A DNA stretch of 64,000 bases from positions 1 to 64,000 of the forward strand of contig JAJXWJ010000004.1 in NCBI GenBank assembly GCA_021781655.1. The letters run 5' to 3'. The notes beneath the pieces were generated by a model, which made no database searches, had not been told where the DNA came from, and saw only the letters and a list, made by a program, of their open reading frames with translations. The stretch comes from Bacillota bacterium (GTDB lineage: Bacteria; Bacillota; Clostridia; Clostridiales; Clostridiaceae). Positions 28,786 through 38,422 of the stretch are shown piece after piece; positions within the stretch are counted from its first letter, which is position 1, and each line of letters begins with the position of its first letter. Made by a program: the position numbers and the translations under genes.

Positions 28786-28816
28786 AAAGCTCCAGATTGT
28801 TTAAATCTGGAGCTTT
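28786..28816. terminator. Bidirectional terminator between the soluble MCP and GH2 genes
   Basis: aaagctccagatt / aatctggagcttt, a perfect 13-bp stem with a 4-base loop between convergent genes, T-rich on the minus-strand exit. Confidence 0.85.
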
Positions 28817-28833
28817 CCCAATTTATGCTTGTC

Positions 28834-31119
28834 CTATTTTTTGGGTATAACATTTAATTCTTTATTGATTACACTTAGCAATTCTTTGGGTATGTTAAAT
28901 CTTGATCTTTTTGACATACTATCAATAGTCATAAGTGACATCATAACCTTAAATTGTTGACTTTCAGCTAAATTTCCAAAGTATTTTTCAAATATTTTTT
29001 TAGCCTCATCATTTTTATATAAGTCCTCTATAGTATCAAAAGTTGAAAAATACCCTTCTTTTATGGCTATCTCTTGGACATTTGATAAATCAAATTTTTG
29101 AAACCAATTAACTACATGAGTCGTTTCTTTGGGTTTTTCAAGCACATAGCTTTCATCCAATTTACTAACGTAATTTAAAACCATTTCGTCAGTTTTCATA
29201 TTTCCTTCAAAATCAAATGCTTCAACCTTAATTCTATTTTGTCCATGATTTAATTTGACAGCTTCAAACTTTTTCATTGGTTCTTTACTATTTATTTCAC
29301 CTATAAACTTTTCGCCTAAATATAACTTAATTTGATTAATATTTGAAAGCACCACTATATCATTTAATTGTTTATGCCTATTAACAAATCTGTTACCAGC
29401 TAATTTGACAAACTTTTCTTTTGACCAATACGCTTTACATAAATAGAAAGAATCTTTTTTTATCTTTCTATCTATAGTCACTAATCCTTTTTGATTTTTT
29501 CCCTTTACTCCGCCTTCATTTCTTATTTCACTACCAAAATCAAACATAGCCCAAATGTAACCACCTAAAACGAATTTCCTCTCATTAAAAGTTTTAAGTG
29601 CATTATTTATGAATAATAACTGATATTCTTCAGTATAATCTTTTACCGTTGGATTATATGAATGAAGCTTTGGATTGGTATCAACACCATATTCTGTTAC
29701 CATAACTGGTATGTCTGGTCTTAACTTATGGAATTCATCTAATCTTGTACCTAATTCCTCCATCTCTTTATAATACCATCCATAATATAAATTATAACCT
29801 ACCAAATCAGTCAATTTATTTAATGAACTTTCATTTGCTACAGAGTGAATATTTGCTTGTGCTATAAACCTACTACAATCTAACTTTCTCGCCATAGCTG
29901 CAAGCTCTTTTACCATTTCATATATTTTTTCATTTTCTACTGCTATGGTAATCTCGTTTTGAACTCCCCAACAATATATTGAGCAATGATTATAAGCCTG
30001 CTTAATTAATCTTTCTAATTGCTCCTTTGCGTTAGTATTTTCCTTATCTGAAGTTGTTGGAATGCTAATAAACGGAATTTCTGCCCATACTAATAGTCCT
30101 GCTCTATCACAAAGGCTATAAAAATAATCATCATGCTGGTAATGTGATAGCCTTATTGCATTTGCACCTATTTCCTTAATAATGGACATATCTAAGTCCA
30201 TTTGCTCTTTTGTTAGTGCATTACCAACACCTGCAAAATCTTGATGCCGACTCACACCGTTTAACTTTATAGCTTTCTCATTTAAAAATATCCCTTTATC
30301 AGAAGTTACTTCTATCTTTCTAAAACCTATTTCTATAATTCTTTTATCCAATTGTATTTCTTCAAAATATAAAGAAGCTTCAAATTTATAAAGATAAGGA
30401 TTTTCTATTCCCTGCCAAAGTTCAGGGTTATTTATTTCCTCTACCACTTCAAAATCAGCTTTATAAATAACATCTTGATTTATATTTTTCTTAAACACAA
30501 TTTCAGCTTCTCTATTTAACAGTTTAAGTTCAATTGTAGCAGTTTTAATTTCCTGCATTTCATTAATAATTGTTCCTCTTATATTTAATTCAAACTTATT
30601 TAATGATTTGCAAGTTTGAGTTAAATATATGCCATCTCTGCTATTATCCATCAAATCAAAATGAATAGCTTCTTCCTCGATAATCTTTAACTCTCTATAT
30701 ATGCCTCCATAAAAAGAAAAATCGGCCATAAGCGGATATACATCATCATATCGACTATTATCAACAAAAATTGAAATCAAATTTTCTCCTTCAATTAAAA
30801 ACGGATTTAAAAAAACTCTATACATAGAAAATCCGCATTTATTGTTTCTAGCAAACTTACCATTTATATAAACCTTTGAAACAAGGCTTGCTGCACCAAT
30901 TTCTAAATAAATAAACTTTTTTAATTGATCTTTTGTAATAATTAACTTGTTTTGATAGCAGCCCTCACCCTTAAACATACCATCTCCACTTTGTCCATCT
31001 GTAGCATTAAAGGAATGTGGCAGGCACACCTTATAGCCATTATTAACTTCTTTATTTATATAGTCATCACTACTTTCTTTAGTAAATATCCATTCACTAT
31101 TAAAATTTATTACCTTCAT
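28834..31119 (-). CDS. Glycoside hydrolase family 2 (beta-galactosidase or beta-glucuronidase type)
   Basis: A 761-residue exo-glycosidase with no signal peptide, hence cytoplasmic. The start is ATG 31119 behind GGAGGA; an upstream in-frame ATG overlaps other signals. Layout: jelly-roll sugar-binding domain about 1-150, immunoglobulin-like domain about 155-270, TIM barrel about 275-560 and an extra C-terminal region. The barrel carries NGVSRHQDFAG, the acid/base Glu389 (WGVQNEI) and the nucleophile Glu476 (VTEYGVD). It is last in the sigma-54-controlled PTS operon, so it probably hydrolyses the imported disaccharide. Since phospho-disaccharides usually need family 1 or 4 enzymes, substrate is uncertain. 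Confidence 0.88.
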   Translation of the reverse strand: MKVINFNSEWIFTKESSDDYINKEVNNGYKVCLPHSFNATDGQSGDGMFKGEGCYQNKLIITKDQLKKFIYLEIGAASLVSKVYINGKFARNNKCGFSMYRVFLNPFLIEGENLISIFVDNSRYDDVYPLMADFSFYGGIYRELKIIEEEAIHFDLMDNSRDGIYLTQTCKSLNKFELNIRGTIINEMQEIKTATIELKLLNREAEIVFKKNINQDVIYKADFEVVEEINNPELWQGIENPYLYKFEASLYFEEIQLDKRIIEIGFRKIEVTSDKGIFLNEKAIKLNGVSRHQDFAGVGNALTKEQMDLDMSIIKEIGANAIRLSHYQHDDYFYSLCDRAGLLVWAEIPFISIPTTSDKENTNAKEQLERLIKQAYNHCSIYCWGVQNEITIAVENEKIYEMVKELAAMARKLDCSRFIAQANIHSVANESSLNKLTDLVGYNLYYGWYYKEMEELGTRLDEFHKLRPDIPVMVTEYGVDTNPKLHSYNPTVKDYTEEYQLLFINNALKTFNERKFVLGGYIWAMFDFGSEIRNEGGVKGKNQKGLVTIDRKIKKDSFYLCKAYWSKEKFVKLAGNRFVNRHKQLNDIVVLSNINQIKLYLGEKFIGEINSKEPMKKFEAVKLNHGQNRIKVEAFDFEGNMKTDEMVLNYVSKLDESYVLEKPKETTHVVNWFQKFDLSNVQEIAIKEGYFSTFDTIEDLYKNDEAKKIFEKYFGNLAESQQFKVMMSLMTIDSMSKRSRFNIPKELLSVINKELNVIPKK

Positions 31120-31159
31120 ATTGTTTCCTCCATCTATTAATATTTTAATTAGCAATATA

Positions 31160-31184
31160 ACCACCACTAATTAACAGTGGTGGT
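31160..31184 (-). other. Intergenic hairpin between PTS IIC and GH2 genes
   Basis: ACCACCACT / AGTGGTGGT, 9 bp, loop of 7, with no T run on the minus strand. It lies inside the operon between the IIC stop and the GH2 start. It could be an mRNA stability or processing stem rather than a terminator. Confidence 0.5.
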
Positions 31185-31197
31185 CTAAAAAAATAAC

Positions 31198-32469
31198 TTA
31201 GTCTGCTAGTCCATCTTTATTTTGCTCTAATTCATAAGCCTCTTTATCTGCCTTTCTAAAGAATGGATACCATACTAATGTTGATAGTGCGACTAATACT
31301 ACTTGTAAAACAGCTATTTTCCAACTACCTTCCATTAATCCACTAAGTATTATTGGCATTCCACTCATAGGTGTCATTCCTGCAACTCTAGGTACCAATC
31401 CAATGAAGGTTAGAAAGTAAGCAATTCCTAGATTAATGCCATTCATAAATATAAATGGTATTGCGAATTTAAAATTAAAAACAAGTGGTGTACCAAATAC
31501 TAATGGCTCACTAATACCAAAGAGTGCTGGTATAGTAGATAATTTACCTAAGGTTTTATACTGTTTACTTTTAGCTGCAAATAGCATAAGAAGAGTAAAT
31601 CCAATTGCGCTACCGGACATTGTATAAACACTTACAAAAGCTCTACCAGTAATATTAGGAAGTGCTGCTCCTGCAGAATATGCAGATAATTGAGCTGCAT
31701 CCATTGCTGTAAAAATTGGAAGCATAACAGAATATATTACCAATGTACCATGTATTCCAAAGAACCAAAGCACTTGTGCAAAGGTCCAAACAATTATTAT
31801 TGTTATAATGTTACCACTTACTCCTTGTAGCGGTATTTGGACAAAAGAATATATGAACTGATGCATTGTTTTAAATGGTGTATGAGCAAATACTGCTGAT
31901 ATAATTAAAAATGTAGCTATTGATATAAAACCTGGAATCATACTACTAAAACTATTTGATACAACAGGTGGAACCGTTGAAGGCATCTTAATAGTAACTC
32001 CTTTTTGTTTAAAAAACACATATATCCTAGTTGATACTATTGCGATAATCATAGCTGAAAATATTCCTGGAGCTCCTAACCATTGCATTGATATAGAGTT
32101 TGTTTTACCTGGTGTAAATGGAGTTATTATAAAAAAGCATACTAATGATAATATTGCTGGGAATACACCATCCTCTTTATATTGTTTTGCATAACTTCCG
32201 GCAATAGTTGCTCCAAATATAACGGCTAGAAAATTTGTTGAATATACTATAGCGGTATTTAATGCACTTGCTATTCCAACAGAAGTTATAAACGTTTTCC
32301 ATGCAGGTATTGGCAAGTTTAAAAACAATGCTGCAAATGCTCCAAAAAGAGTTACTGGCATTGCTACCATCATACCACCTGATATGCCGTTTGCTAGTTT
32401 ACTTTTTTGAATCTTATTTAAAACTGGAGATACTTTTTTTGATACTAGTTTCGGATCAAACTTTGACAT
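31198..32469 (-). CDS. PTS IIC component, lactose/cellobiose family
   Basis: A 423-residue membrane permease of the LacE/CelB family. The N-terminus KVSPVLNKIQKSKLANGISGGMMVAMPVTLFGAF and the conserved LFGISEPLVFGTPLVFN segment are diagnostic of this family. About ten hydrophobic helices can be seen. IIA and IIB are separate genes directly upstream, the usual IIA-IIB-IIC arrangement. The sugar is a beta-linked disaccharide by family; which one is not determined. Confidence 0.92.
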   Translation of the reverse strand: MSKFDPKLVSKKVSPVLNKIQKSKLANGISGGMMVAMPVTLFGAFAALFLNLPIPAWKTFITSVGIASALNTAIVYSTNFLAVIFGATIAGSYAKQYKEDGVFPAILSLVCFFIITPFTPGKTNSISMQWLGAPGIFSAMIIAIVSTRIYVFFKQKGVTIKMPSTVPPVVSNSFSSMIPGFISIATFLIISAVFAHTPFKTMHQFIYSFVQIPLQGVSGNIITIIIVWTFAQVLWFFGIHGTLVIYSVMLPIFTAMDAAQLSAYSAGAALPNITGRAFVSVYTMSGSAIGFTLLMLFAAKSKQYKTLGKLSTIPALFGISEPLVFGTPLVFNFKFAIPFIFMNGINLGIAYFLTFIGLVPRVAGMTPMSGMPIILSGLMEGSWKIAVLQVVLVALSTLVWYPFFRKADKEAYELEQNKDGLAD

Positions 32470-32495
32470 ATTTTATCCCTCCTAAAATATTGATA

Positions 32496-32804
32496 TCAAT
32501 TATTATATAAAGCTAAAGCATCCATTAATACTTTTTCGCCATTAAGCATTCCATAATCCATCATGTCGATAACTTTAACCTTTATACCTTTAGGCTCGTA
32601 CTTTTCTTTAATTTCATCTTCTAAATACTCAATTTGTGGCCCTAAAAGTAGTACTTCTGTCGGTTCGTCATATTCTTCAAACTTAGATTCCGACATCGCT
32701 ATAATCTTTGCCTCTATTCCTTTTTCTTTTGCACATTCTTGCATTTTAGACATTAAAATACTTGTTGACATACCTGCTGCACATATTAAGGTTATATACT
32801 TCAT
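32496..32804 (-). CDS. PTS IIB component, lactose/cellobiose family
   Basis: A 102-residue cytoplasmic phosphocarrier. The start is set at ATG 32804 with GGAGGA 7 bases upstream; the earlier ATG at 32819 overlaps this ribosome site. The phosphorylated Cys is in the P-loop LICAAGMSTSILMSKM (residue about 8). VLLGPQIEYLEDEIKEKY and DYGMLNGEKVLMDAL are typical of the family. It lies between IIA and IIC. Confidence 0.93.
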   Translation of the reverse strand: MKYITLICAAGMSTSILMSKMQECAKEKGIEAKIIAMSESKFEEYDEPTEVLLLGPQIEYLEDEIKEKYEPKGIKVKVIDMMDYGMLNGEKVLMDALALYNN

Positions 32805-32849
32805 ATTTTTATCCTCCATTTAATATTTATAGTTAAAGGCTCAAATGAT

Positions 32850-33167
32850 TTATTTTTTAAACTCTTTATACATTGAAATTATTTCTTTAGCAAGGTCTCT
32901 CACTGTCATTGCATTCATTAAATGATCTTGAGCATGTACCATGAGTAAATTAATTTTTATAACTTCTCCAGATGCTTCACTTTGAATTAATTTAGTTTGA
33001 AAATCGTGAGCTTTATTTAAAAGTTCATTTGCTTCTTTTATTTTTTCTTTTGATAAATCTAAGTCCCCTTTTTTTGCTGCTTTTATTGCCTCCATTGATT
33101 TGCTTCTAGCATTTCCTGCATTAACCACCAATTCCATTACTATTTGTTCCATAGATACCTCTTCCAT
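32850..33167 (-). CDS. PTS IIA component, lactose/cellobiose family
   Basis: A 105-residue all-helical IIA protein. The family pattern VNAGNARSKSMEAIKAAKKGDLDLSKEKIKEAN is clear, and the phosphorylated His is in LMVHAQDHLMNAMT. ATG 33167 has GAGGTG 5 bases upstream and is kept as start; ATG 33152 also has a GAGG nearby. It is the first gene of the operon behind a sigma-54 promoter. Confidence 0.93.
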   Translation of the reverse strand: MEEVSMEQIVMELVVNAGNARSKSMEAIKAAKKGDLDLSKEKIKEANELLNKAHDFQTKLIQSEASGEVIKINLLMVHAQDHLMNAMTVRDLAKEIISMYKEFKK

Positions 33168-33214
33168 GTTATCACCTCTACATTGATTTTATATTTGCTT
33201 TCAATATTATATAT

Positions 33215-33231
33215 AGCAATTTTGATGCCAA
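33215..33231 (-). promoter_or_regulatory. Sigma-54 (-24/-12) promoter of the PTS-GH2 operon
   Basis: The minus strand reads TTGGCATCAAAATTGCT, matching the 17-base sigma-54 pattern YTGGCAYNNNNNTTGCW, with GG and GC ten bases apart. It lies 48 bases upstream of the IIA start. The adjacent gene (33350-36043) encodes a sigma-54 activator, which supports the assignment. Confidence 0.9.
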
Positions 33232-33298
33232 CCTTTAAATGTGTTTATTTTATTTTTATTTTTTAATAAACCTAACAATATAGCCCATTAATGAAAAA

Positions 33299-33337
33299 AA
33301 AGATTTTTAAAAAGTGCTTTACTTTTCAAAAATCTTT
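33299..33337 (-). terminator. Terminator after the LevR-like activator gene
   Basis: AAAGATTTTTgAAAAGT pairs with ACTTTTTAAAAATCTTT around a short loop, followed on the minus strand by a run of T. It separates the activator gene from the sigma-54 promoter of the PTS operon. Confidence 0.8.
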
Positions 33338-33349
33338 CGATGCACATCA

Positions 33350-36043
33350 TTAATGTGCTTTATTTTTTTTCTTCATAGTGAATAAATTCATAAGATAACA
33401 TATTTCATCATCTGAAATATAAATTGCATATTTGGTATTTAATCTAGAACACTCATTTTTAATTATTCTGTATAATTCAATATTTTCATTTATATATTCT
33501 TGGCTATTTTCGTAAGGCTCAACTTTATAATCTACACATAATCTATCTATCATAACCGCCATATGGAGCGTTATCCCCACAATTACATTAGATGTTAATT
33601 TTGTTTTGATTAACTTAGTAATATTTGCAGTAAATTTCTTTATATCTGCTATTACTAATTTACCATCCACGTATTTTAGCTGTTGCTCTAAAATATCTTC
33701 CATTTTTTTATAAACATTTTCTCTATTTATTAAATCTTGTATACTTTCTATACAAGTTCCCTCAATAATATCACTCAATTTAAATTGTGGATAATCAATC
33801 TCTAATTCAAAAGGTCCTACTAAGCATATTATTTCATATTTATATGAAAGTTTTATTAGTCTTTTGTATATATTTTCTTTTCCTATAAAGTTGATTGGAA
33901 CAATTTCTAGTAACCCTCCATCAAATTTCAAACATCTCTCCAATTGAAACTTCATTGTTTTAGCGCTTCCTTCACCTGTGGTACATACCGTTATGATAGC
34001 AAGCTTCTTATTATCCTGTGCTTCGGGAATATAATCAAGCACCTCATATTCATATATATTATTTACTTCCAAAGTATCTCTATATATTTCATCTAAATTA
34101 TAACCAATTATTGCTTTTCTAGTTGCTTCAATACAATGCAAAGTACTAACTAATGGAATTGTTCTTGTGTTTAATTTAAACTCTTTCTCTACCTCTTTAC
34201 CAAATGTGACTAAAGAACCCATATCCACTAAAAATATTATGTCGGATTTAATATTATTTGTTTTAATATATTCTTTAGTTTTTTCTAGTATAACTTGAGG
34301 TTTTTCTTCAATTGGTGCATTTATTCCATATGCATGGTCCGTTCCTAAAAGTCCATTTACTGTATTAGCCATACATGTAGCTGTTCCTTCTCCATGAGCA
34401 ATAATAATTATTTTTACATTATTTTGTGAGTTTATGATATTTACGTTATTATATATTAGAAACATAGTTATAAATCCTGCCTCATCTACTGGAACTTCTC
34501 TTTCAATAGAATTCTCTATAATTTTTATTGCACTCAAAGCTATTTGAAATTCTTTTTTATACTCTTTTTTTATTTTACCTAGTCTAGGGTTCAAAATCAC
34601 TTTGTTATTCTTAATTCTATCTATAGAATTACTAATGTGAACTGCCATGCCATAATATATTTGTTTATCCAGCTTCTTTTTTAATTCTGACTCACAAAAA
34701 TTTATTACTTTTTTTACAACATTCATAATATATGGTTCTAAAATATTTTCCAAATTTGTTGAATTAGTCGGACTATGAAACTTACTTATGTAACTTTTAA
34801 AATAATCTTCAATTTCATTTTCAATCTCTTCTTCAATGACTTTAGAATCTATTCCTCGAATTTTAAGTTGCTCAGTTTTTAGTTCCAGCATTTCATATAT
34901 ATTTTCTTCTTTCTCTTCATCTGTAAAAATCATTTGACCTTCATCTTTATCAAAAATATAGTATCTACTATTTATATCTATTAACTTATTCCAAAGCTGC
35001 CTATGTTCTACTTCTTTATACAACCCATCCCTAATATAATCTTGCAAATCTAAGCTGCTAATTGTTATGTCCTGTTTTTTATTTGAAAGAAAATCAGCAT
35101 AGGCTTTAGCACAAGCAAGTTGTATATCCGATTTTAATTGTCCTATATTTCCTTCACAATCATAAGATAAAAATGCCTTTAATGAGTTTACAGATAACTT
35201 AATACTCTTCCCTAGACGGCAAGATTCTTCAAGCATAAATTGTTTTATAAGATTAAATCTTTCTTCCATTCCTCTACTTCTTAAAGATGGAATAGAAATA
35301 ACCATAGGAATTCTTCTTGTAAACGTTTTTAATAAGCTTATGTTTGGATCTTCGGTTGTTGCCGTTATTATAAGAACCTTTGCTGTCCTTTCGCTATCCG
35401 TTTCACCTAACCTTCGATATATACCTTTGTCCATAAAAGTAAAAAACATTTCTTGCCCTTCTGCCGGTAATCTATGAACTTCATCTAAAAATAAAATTCC
35501 TTCATTTGCTTTTTCTAAAAGACCTTCCTTATCAAAATCTGCACCAGTATATGCACCTTTTTTCACTCCGAATATTTGTCCGAGCAGTAGTTGTGGATTA
35601 TTTGCATAATCTGCACAATTGAATGTAATAAATGGACTATTTTCACTTTTAACCTTCATCTCTAATGCATACTTATATATTATACTTGCAAAAGTAGACT
35701 TTCCAACTCCTGTTTCACCAAGAAGTAATATATTCATTCCATTAGGTGGGTATAAAATAGCTGCTTTTGCTTGTTCTATTGCCGTATATAAGCTTGGATT
35801 AGCTTCTGAGAATTTATTAAGCATATCTACATGTATTTTACCACTTTCTTCTACAGGCAAAAATAAAGTTGGTTTCCCTTTTACTTTAACTGCTCTGCCC
35901 TCGTTTACTAGAATATTTAAATCATTGCTTACATTTCCTCTTAAAAGCCTTAATTCTTCAGCAATTTCAGATGCAGAACATCCTTTTGGGTTTGTACTTA
36001 TCATCTCTTTAAGCTTTAAAAAAACTATTTCAATTCTTTTCAT
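33350..36043 (-). CDS. LevR/CelR-type sigma-54-dependent activator with PRD and PTS-like domains
   Basis: An 897-residue enhancer-binding regulator. Residues 1-65 are an N-terminal winged helix (ASEIAEELRLLRGNVSNDLNIL). An AAA+ domain at about 85-320 has Walker A GETGVGKST, the sigma-54 contact loop GAYTGA (variant of GAFTGA) and Walker B ILFLDEVHRLP. PRD1 is at about 440-555. An EIIA-mannose-like domain is at about 560-700 (IIIAHGEGTATCMANT, with His). An EIIB-like segment carries a Cys (VCTTGEGSAKTMKFQL), and PRD2 is at about 810-895. It probably activates the adjacent PTS-GH2 operon in response to PTS phosphorylation. Confidence 0.93.
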   Translation of the reverse strand: MKRIEIVFLKLKEMISTNPKGCSASEIAEELRLLRGNVSNDLNILVNEGRAVKVKGKPTLFLPVEESGKIHVDMLNKFSEANPSLYTAIEQAKAAILYPPNGMNILLLGETGVGKSTFASIIYKYALEMKVKSENSPFITFNCADYANNPQLLLGQIFGVKKGAYTGADFDKEGLLEKANEGILFLDEVHRLPAEGQEMFFTFMDKGIYRRLGETDSERTAKVLIITATTEDPNISLLKTFTRRIPMVISIPSLRSRGMEERFNLIKQFMLEESCRLGKSIKLSVNSLKAFLSYDCEGNIGQLKSDIQLACAKAYADFLSNKKQDITISSLDLQDYIRDGLYKEVEHRQLWNKLIDINSRYYIFDKDEGQMIFTDEEKEENIYEMLELKTEQLKIRGIDSKVIEEEIENEIEDYFKSYISKFHSPTNSTNLENILEPYIMNVVKKVINFCESELKKKLDKQIYYGMAVHISNSIDRIKNNKVILNPRLGKIKKEYKKEFQIALSAIKIIENSIEREVPVDEAGFITMFLIYNNVNIINSQNNVKIIIIAHGEGTATCMANTVNGLLGTDHAYGINAPIEEKPQVILEKTKEYIKTNNIKSDIIFLVDMGSLVTFGKEVEKEFKLNTRTIPLVSTLHCIEATRKAIIGYNLDEIYRDTLEVNNIYEYEVLDYIPEAQDNKKLAIITVCTTGEGSAKTMKFQLERCLKFDGGLLEIVPINFIGKENIYKRLIKLSYKYEIICLVGPFELEIDYPQFKLSDIIEGTCIESIQDLINRENVYKKMEDILEQQLKYVDGKLVIADIKKFTANITKLIKTKLTSNVIVGITLHMAVMIDRLCVDYKVEPYENSQEYINENIELYRIIKNECSRLNTKYAIYISDDEICYLMNLFTMKKKNKAH

Positions 36044-36264
36044 AAGCCAAAATTCCTTTCCCTCTAAAAAACTTTCATCACATATTCACTTAAATTTAAC
36101 TATAACATAATTTTATAGGTAATTAATATATAATTCTTGCTACATAACTAGCAAAAATTGCTTACATTTTCATTGTCGTAAATTTACATAAAATGTTTTT
36201 TAAATTATGAATTTGTGATTGCGATTTTTAAGAAAATTATCAAGCTTCACTAAAAATAAAATTT
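36044..36264. other. AT-rich intergenic region between agrA and the LevR-like gene
   Basis: About 220 bases without a convincing gene. It must hold the promoter of the LevR-like gene (minus strand). I see no clear terminator for agrA, so transcription of agr may run on into this region. Confidence 0.4.
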
Positions 36265-36990
36265 TTATAGCAATCCTTTTATTAATCTAGTTGAAATTAA
36301 ACACTCTTCCCCATTATCCATATATGCAATTCTATTTTTTGCATCTATTTCTTTAATCTTATTTTTATTTACAATAAAAGACTTATGACATCGATAAAAT
36401 ATATCGCTATCTAATTTTTCTTCTACGTCTTTCATTTTTGCATAAAATTCAACTTGTCTATTATCTGCATGAAGAATAACCTTATGAATATTAGTTGAAG
36501 TCTCAAAATACACTATTTTGTTATATTCAACATTAATTATTTTATCCTCTGCTTTTATAATAAAATTTTTTTGAATTTCATTTCTATTTGAGTTGTATTT
36601 TTTATTTGCATTACATATACATTGATGTATTCTTTCTTTAATATTTCCAAAGTTATCTTTTATAATATAGTCCATAGCTTCTACCTTATATGTAAAAGTC
36701 AAATAACTCATTTCTGCATGAGTAGTTATAAATACAATAAAGCCTCTAGGATCATACTCTCTGATTTTTTCTGCTAATTGTATGCCGTTTATTGTTGATT
36801 TTAAATCTATATCCAAAAAATATAGACCTGTTCCTTTGTTATTTGTAATGTAATCTAAAACTTTGTTTGGGTCTTCTGTTGAAAGTGCTAGGTTCATATC
36901 AAAATTTTCTATCATTATAATATCTTCAACTAGTTTAGAAAACTTTTCTCTTTGTTTAATGTTATCTTCGCACACAAATACATTTAACAA
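36265..36990 (-). CDS. agrA: AgrA-like LytTR response regulator
   Basis: A 241-residue two-component regulator. The receiver (residues 1-125) has the acidic pocket (CEDN) and phosphorylated Asp60 in YFLDIDL. The LytTR DNA-binding domain (about 140-241) shows VYFETSTNIHKVILH, FYAKMKDVEEKL and FYRCHKSFIVNKNKI, a typical AgrA pattern. It is the last gene of agrBDCA, 26 bases after agrC. It should bind 9-bp direct repeats spaced two helical turns apart; such a pair is found upstream of agrB at 39320. Confidence 0.92.
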   Translation of the reverse strand: MLNVFVCEDNIKQREKFSKLVEDIIMIENFDMNLALSTEDPNKVLDYITNNKGTGLYFLDIDLKSTINGIQLAEKIREYDPRGFIVFITTHAEMSYLTFTYKVEAMDYIIKDNFGNIKERIHQCICNANKKYNSNRNEIQKNFIIKAEDKIINVEYNKIVYFETSTNIHKVILHADNRQVEFYAKMKDVEEKLDSDIFYRCHKSFIVNKNKIKEIDAKNRIAYMDNGEECLISTRLIKGLL

Positions 36991-37015
36991 ATTTATTCAC
37001 CCCTCTAAAACTTAA

Positions 37016-38338
37016 CTATTTATTTGATATCTCTATATTTTGAATAAAATTTTCATCTTCTATTACTGTATCTAAAGAAACATTATTATAATTGTTAATA
37101 ATTTCTTTCAAATTACTTAAGCCTATGCCTCTATTATTTCCTTTTGTAGAAAATCCTTTTTGAAACAGCTTATTTATTGGTGGTATGACTTCAGAATAAT
37201 TATTTACTACTAATATAAGTACCGAATCTTTTTTGTTTATAAATGCAATTTTAAGCTGGGGGCTTGTACATTTTAATGCAGCTTCAACTGCATTATCTAT
37301 TAATATTCCTATTACCCTACATAAATCTATTATGTACATATTAATTTTCTCTATTGGCTCTACAATATCTATGAACACATCGATGCCAAGTTCTTGTGCT
37401 CTTATTACTTTTGATGAAACGATTCCCTTTACCTCTGGTAGTTTTAAATTTTTTAAAAGCCCCAACTTAAAATTGTTAGATTCTATACTTTTACTTATAG
37501 GTAAAATGTTTTCATTAAAGTGTTCTTCTAAACCCTTCATATCTTTATTTTCTATGTATCCAATTAAAGACGAAATTATGTTTATGTAATCGTGCCTAAA
37601 AGCTCTCATATCTGCATATAAAGCTTCTAAGTTTGAAGTGTATTCTTGTAAATTTTCAAACTGAAGCTGTTTATTTCTAATTTCTAAATCTTTTGAAATA
37701 CTTTTAATTAATATATACATGATTACCATTAATAGTATAAAATATGCTGCAAAGGATACTGCATTAATTCCTGCTAGTTCGGTATCGGAAACATTATTTG
37801 CTTGTAGTATTATATTTACATAAAATATTGCAAAAGTTAATATCACACTTACTACTATTAATGTTGCTGATTTTTTATAATATTTTATGTTAGATATTAT
37901 TAATTTTTTATTTATTAATGTTCCTATTAGTTTGCTTATTGAAAAAGTAACAATTAGCATTAAAATAACATATTGTGAATATAATAAATTATTATTACTT
38001 ATATTATCACTACTTGTTTTATAGATTAAAATTAATAAATACCCAATAAGATTATCTGCTAATACTAATATAATTAATGAAAGTAATGTTATTATGATGC
38101 TTATTACTATTTTCTTATGAATCAAGAAAACAAAGACACAAAAGACTACTACTACAGGTATAAGTGCCACAAATTGACTAAGATTTAACATCAAAATTAA
38201 AATACCTAAAATTTCTGATAAAAAAATAGGTATTATGGCTTCTTTAACTTTAAATTTGTTGCAAGCTAAATTATTTATTACGATATATATAAAAATAATG
38301 GATATTAATAGTTTTAGATATTCTTCCAAAATAAACAT
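37016..38338 (-). CDS. agrC: AgrC-like peptide-sensing histidine kinase
   Basis: A 440-residue membrane kinase. Residues 1-215 hold six to seven hydrophobic helices forming the peptide sensor. The dimerisation helix contains the phosphorylated His in FRHDYINIISSLIGYIE (HxxxHis-type of the AgrC/SpoOB group). The ATPase has the N-box LIDNAVEAAL and the G-box KGNNRGIGLSNLKEI. The N-terminal region is as divergent as expected for a receptor tuned to its own peptide. Confidence 0.93.
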   Translation of the reverse strand: MFILEEYLKLLISIIFIYIVINNLACNKFKVKEAIIPIFLSEILGILILMLNLSQFVALIPVVVVFCVFVFLIHKKIVISIIITLLSLIILVLADNLIGYLLILIYKTSSDNISNNNLLYSQYVILMLIVTFSISKLIGTLINKKLIISNIKYYKKSATLIVVSVILTFAIFYVNIILQANNVSDTELAGINAVSFAAYFILLMVIMYILIKSISKDLEIRNKQLQFENLQEYTSNLEALYADMRAFRHDYINIISSLIGYIENKDMKGLEEHFNENILPISKSIESNNFKLGLLKNLKLPEVKGIVSSKVIRAQELGIDVFIDIVEPIEKINMYIIDLCRVIGILIDNAVEAALKCTSPQLKIAFINKKDSVLILVVNNYSEVIPPINKLFQKGFSTKGNNRGIGLSNLKEIINNYNNVSLDTVIEDENFIQNIEISNK

Positions 38339-38422
38339 CCTCCAATTAGAAATTAGATTTATTATATCATAACATTTTTAGCATGTATACATATTATTAC
38401 CTTAATGTAAAACAAACAATAT

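Noticed and set aside
31160-31184. The hairpin between PTS IIC and GH2 as a terminator
   Set aside because: No T run follows on the coding strand, and the genes appear to form one operon.
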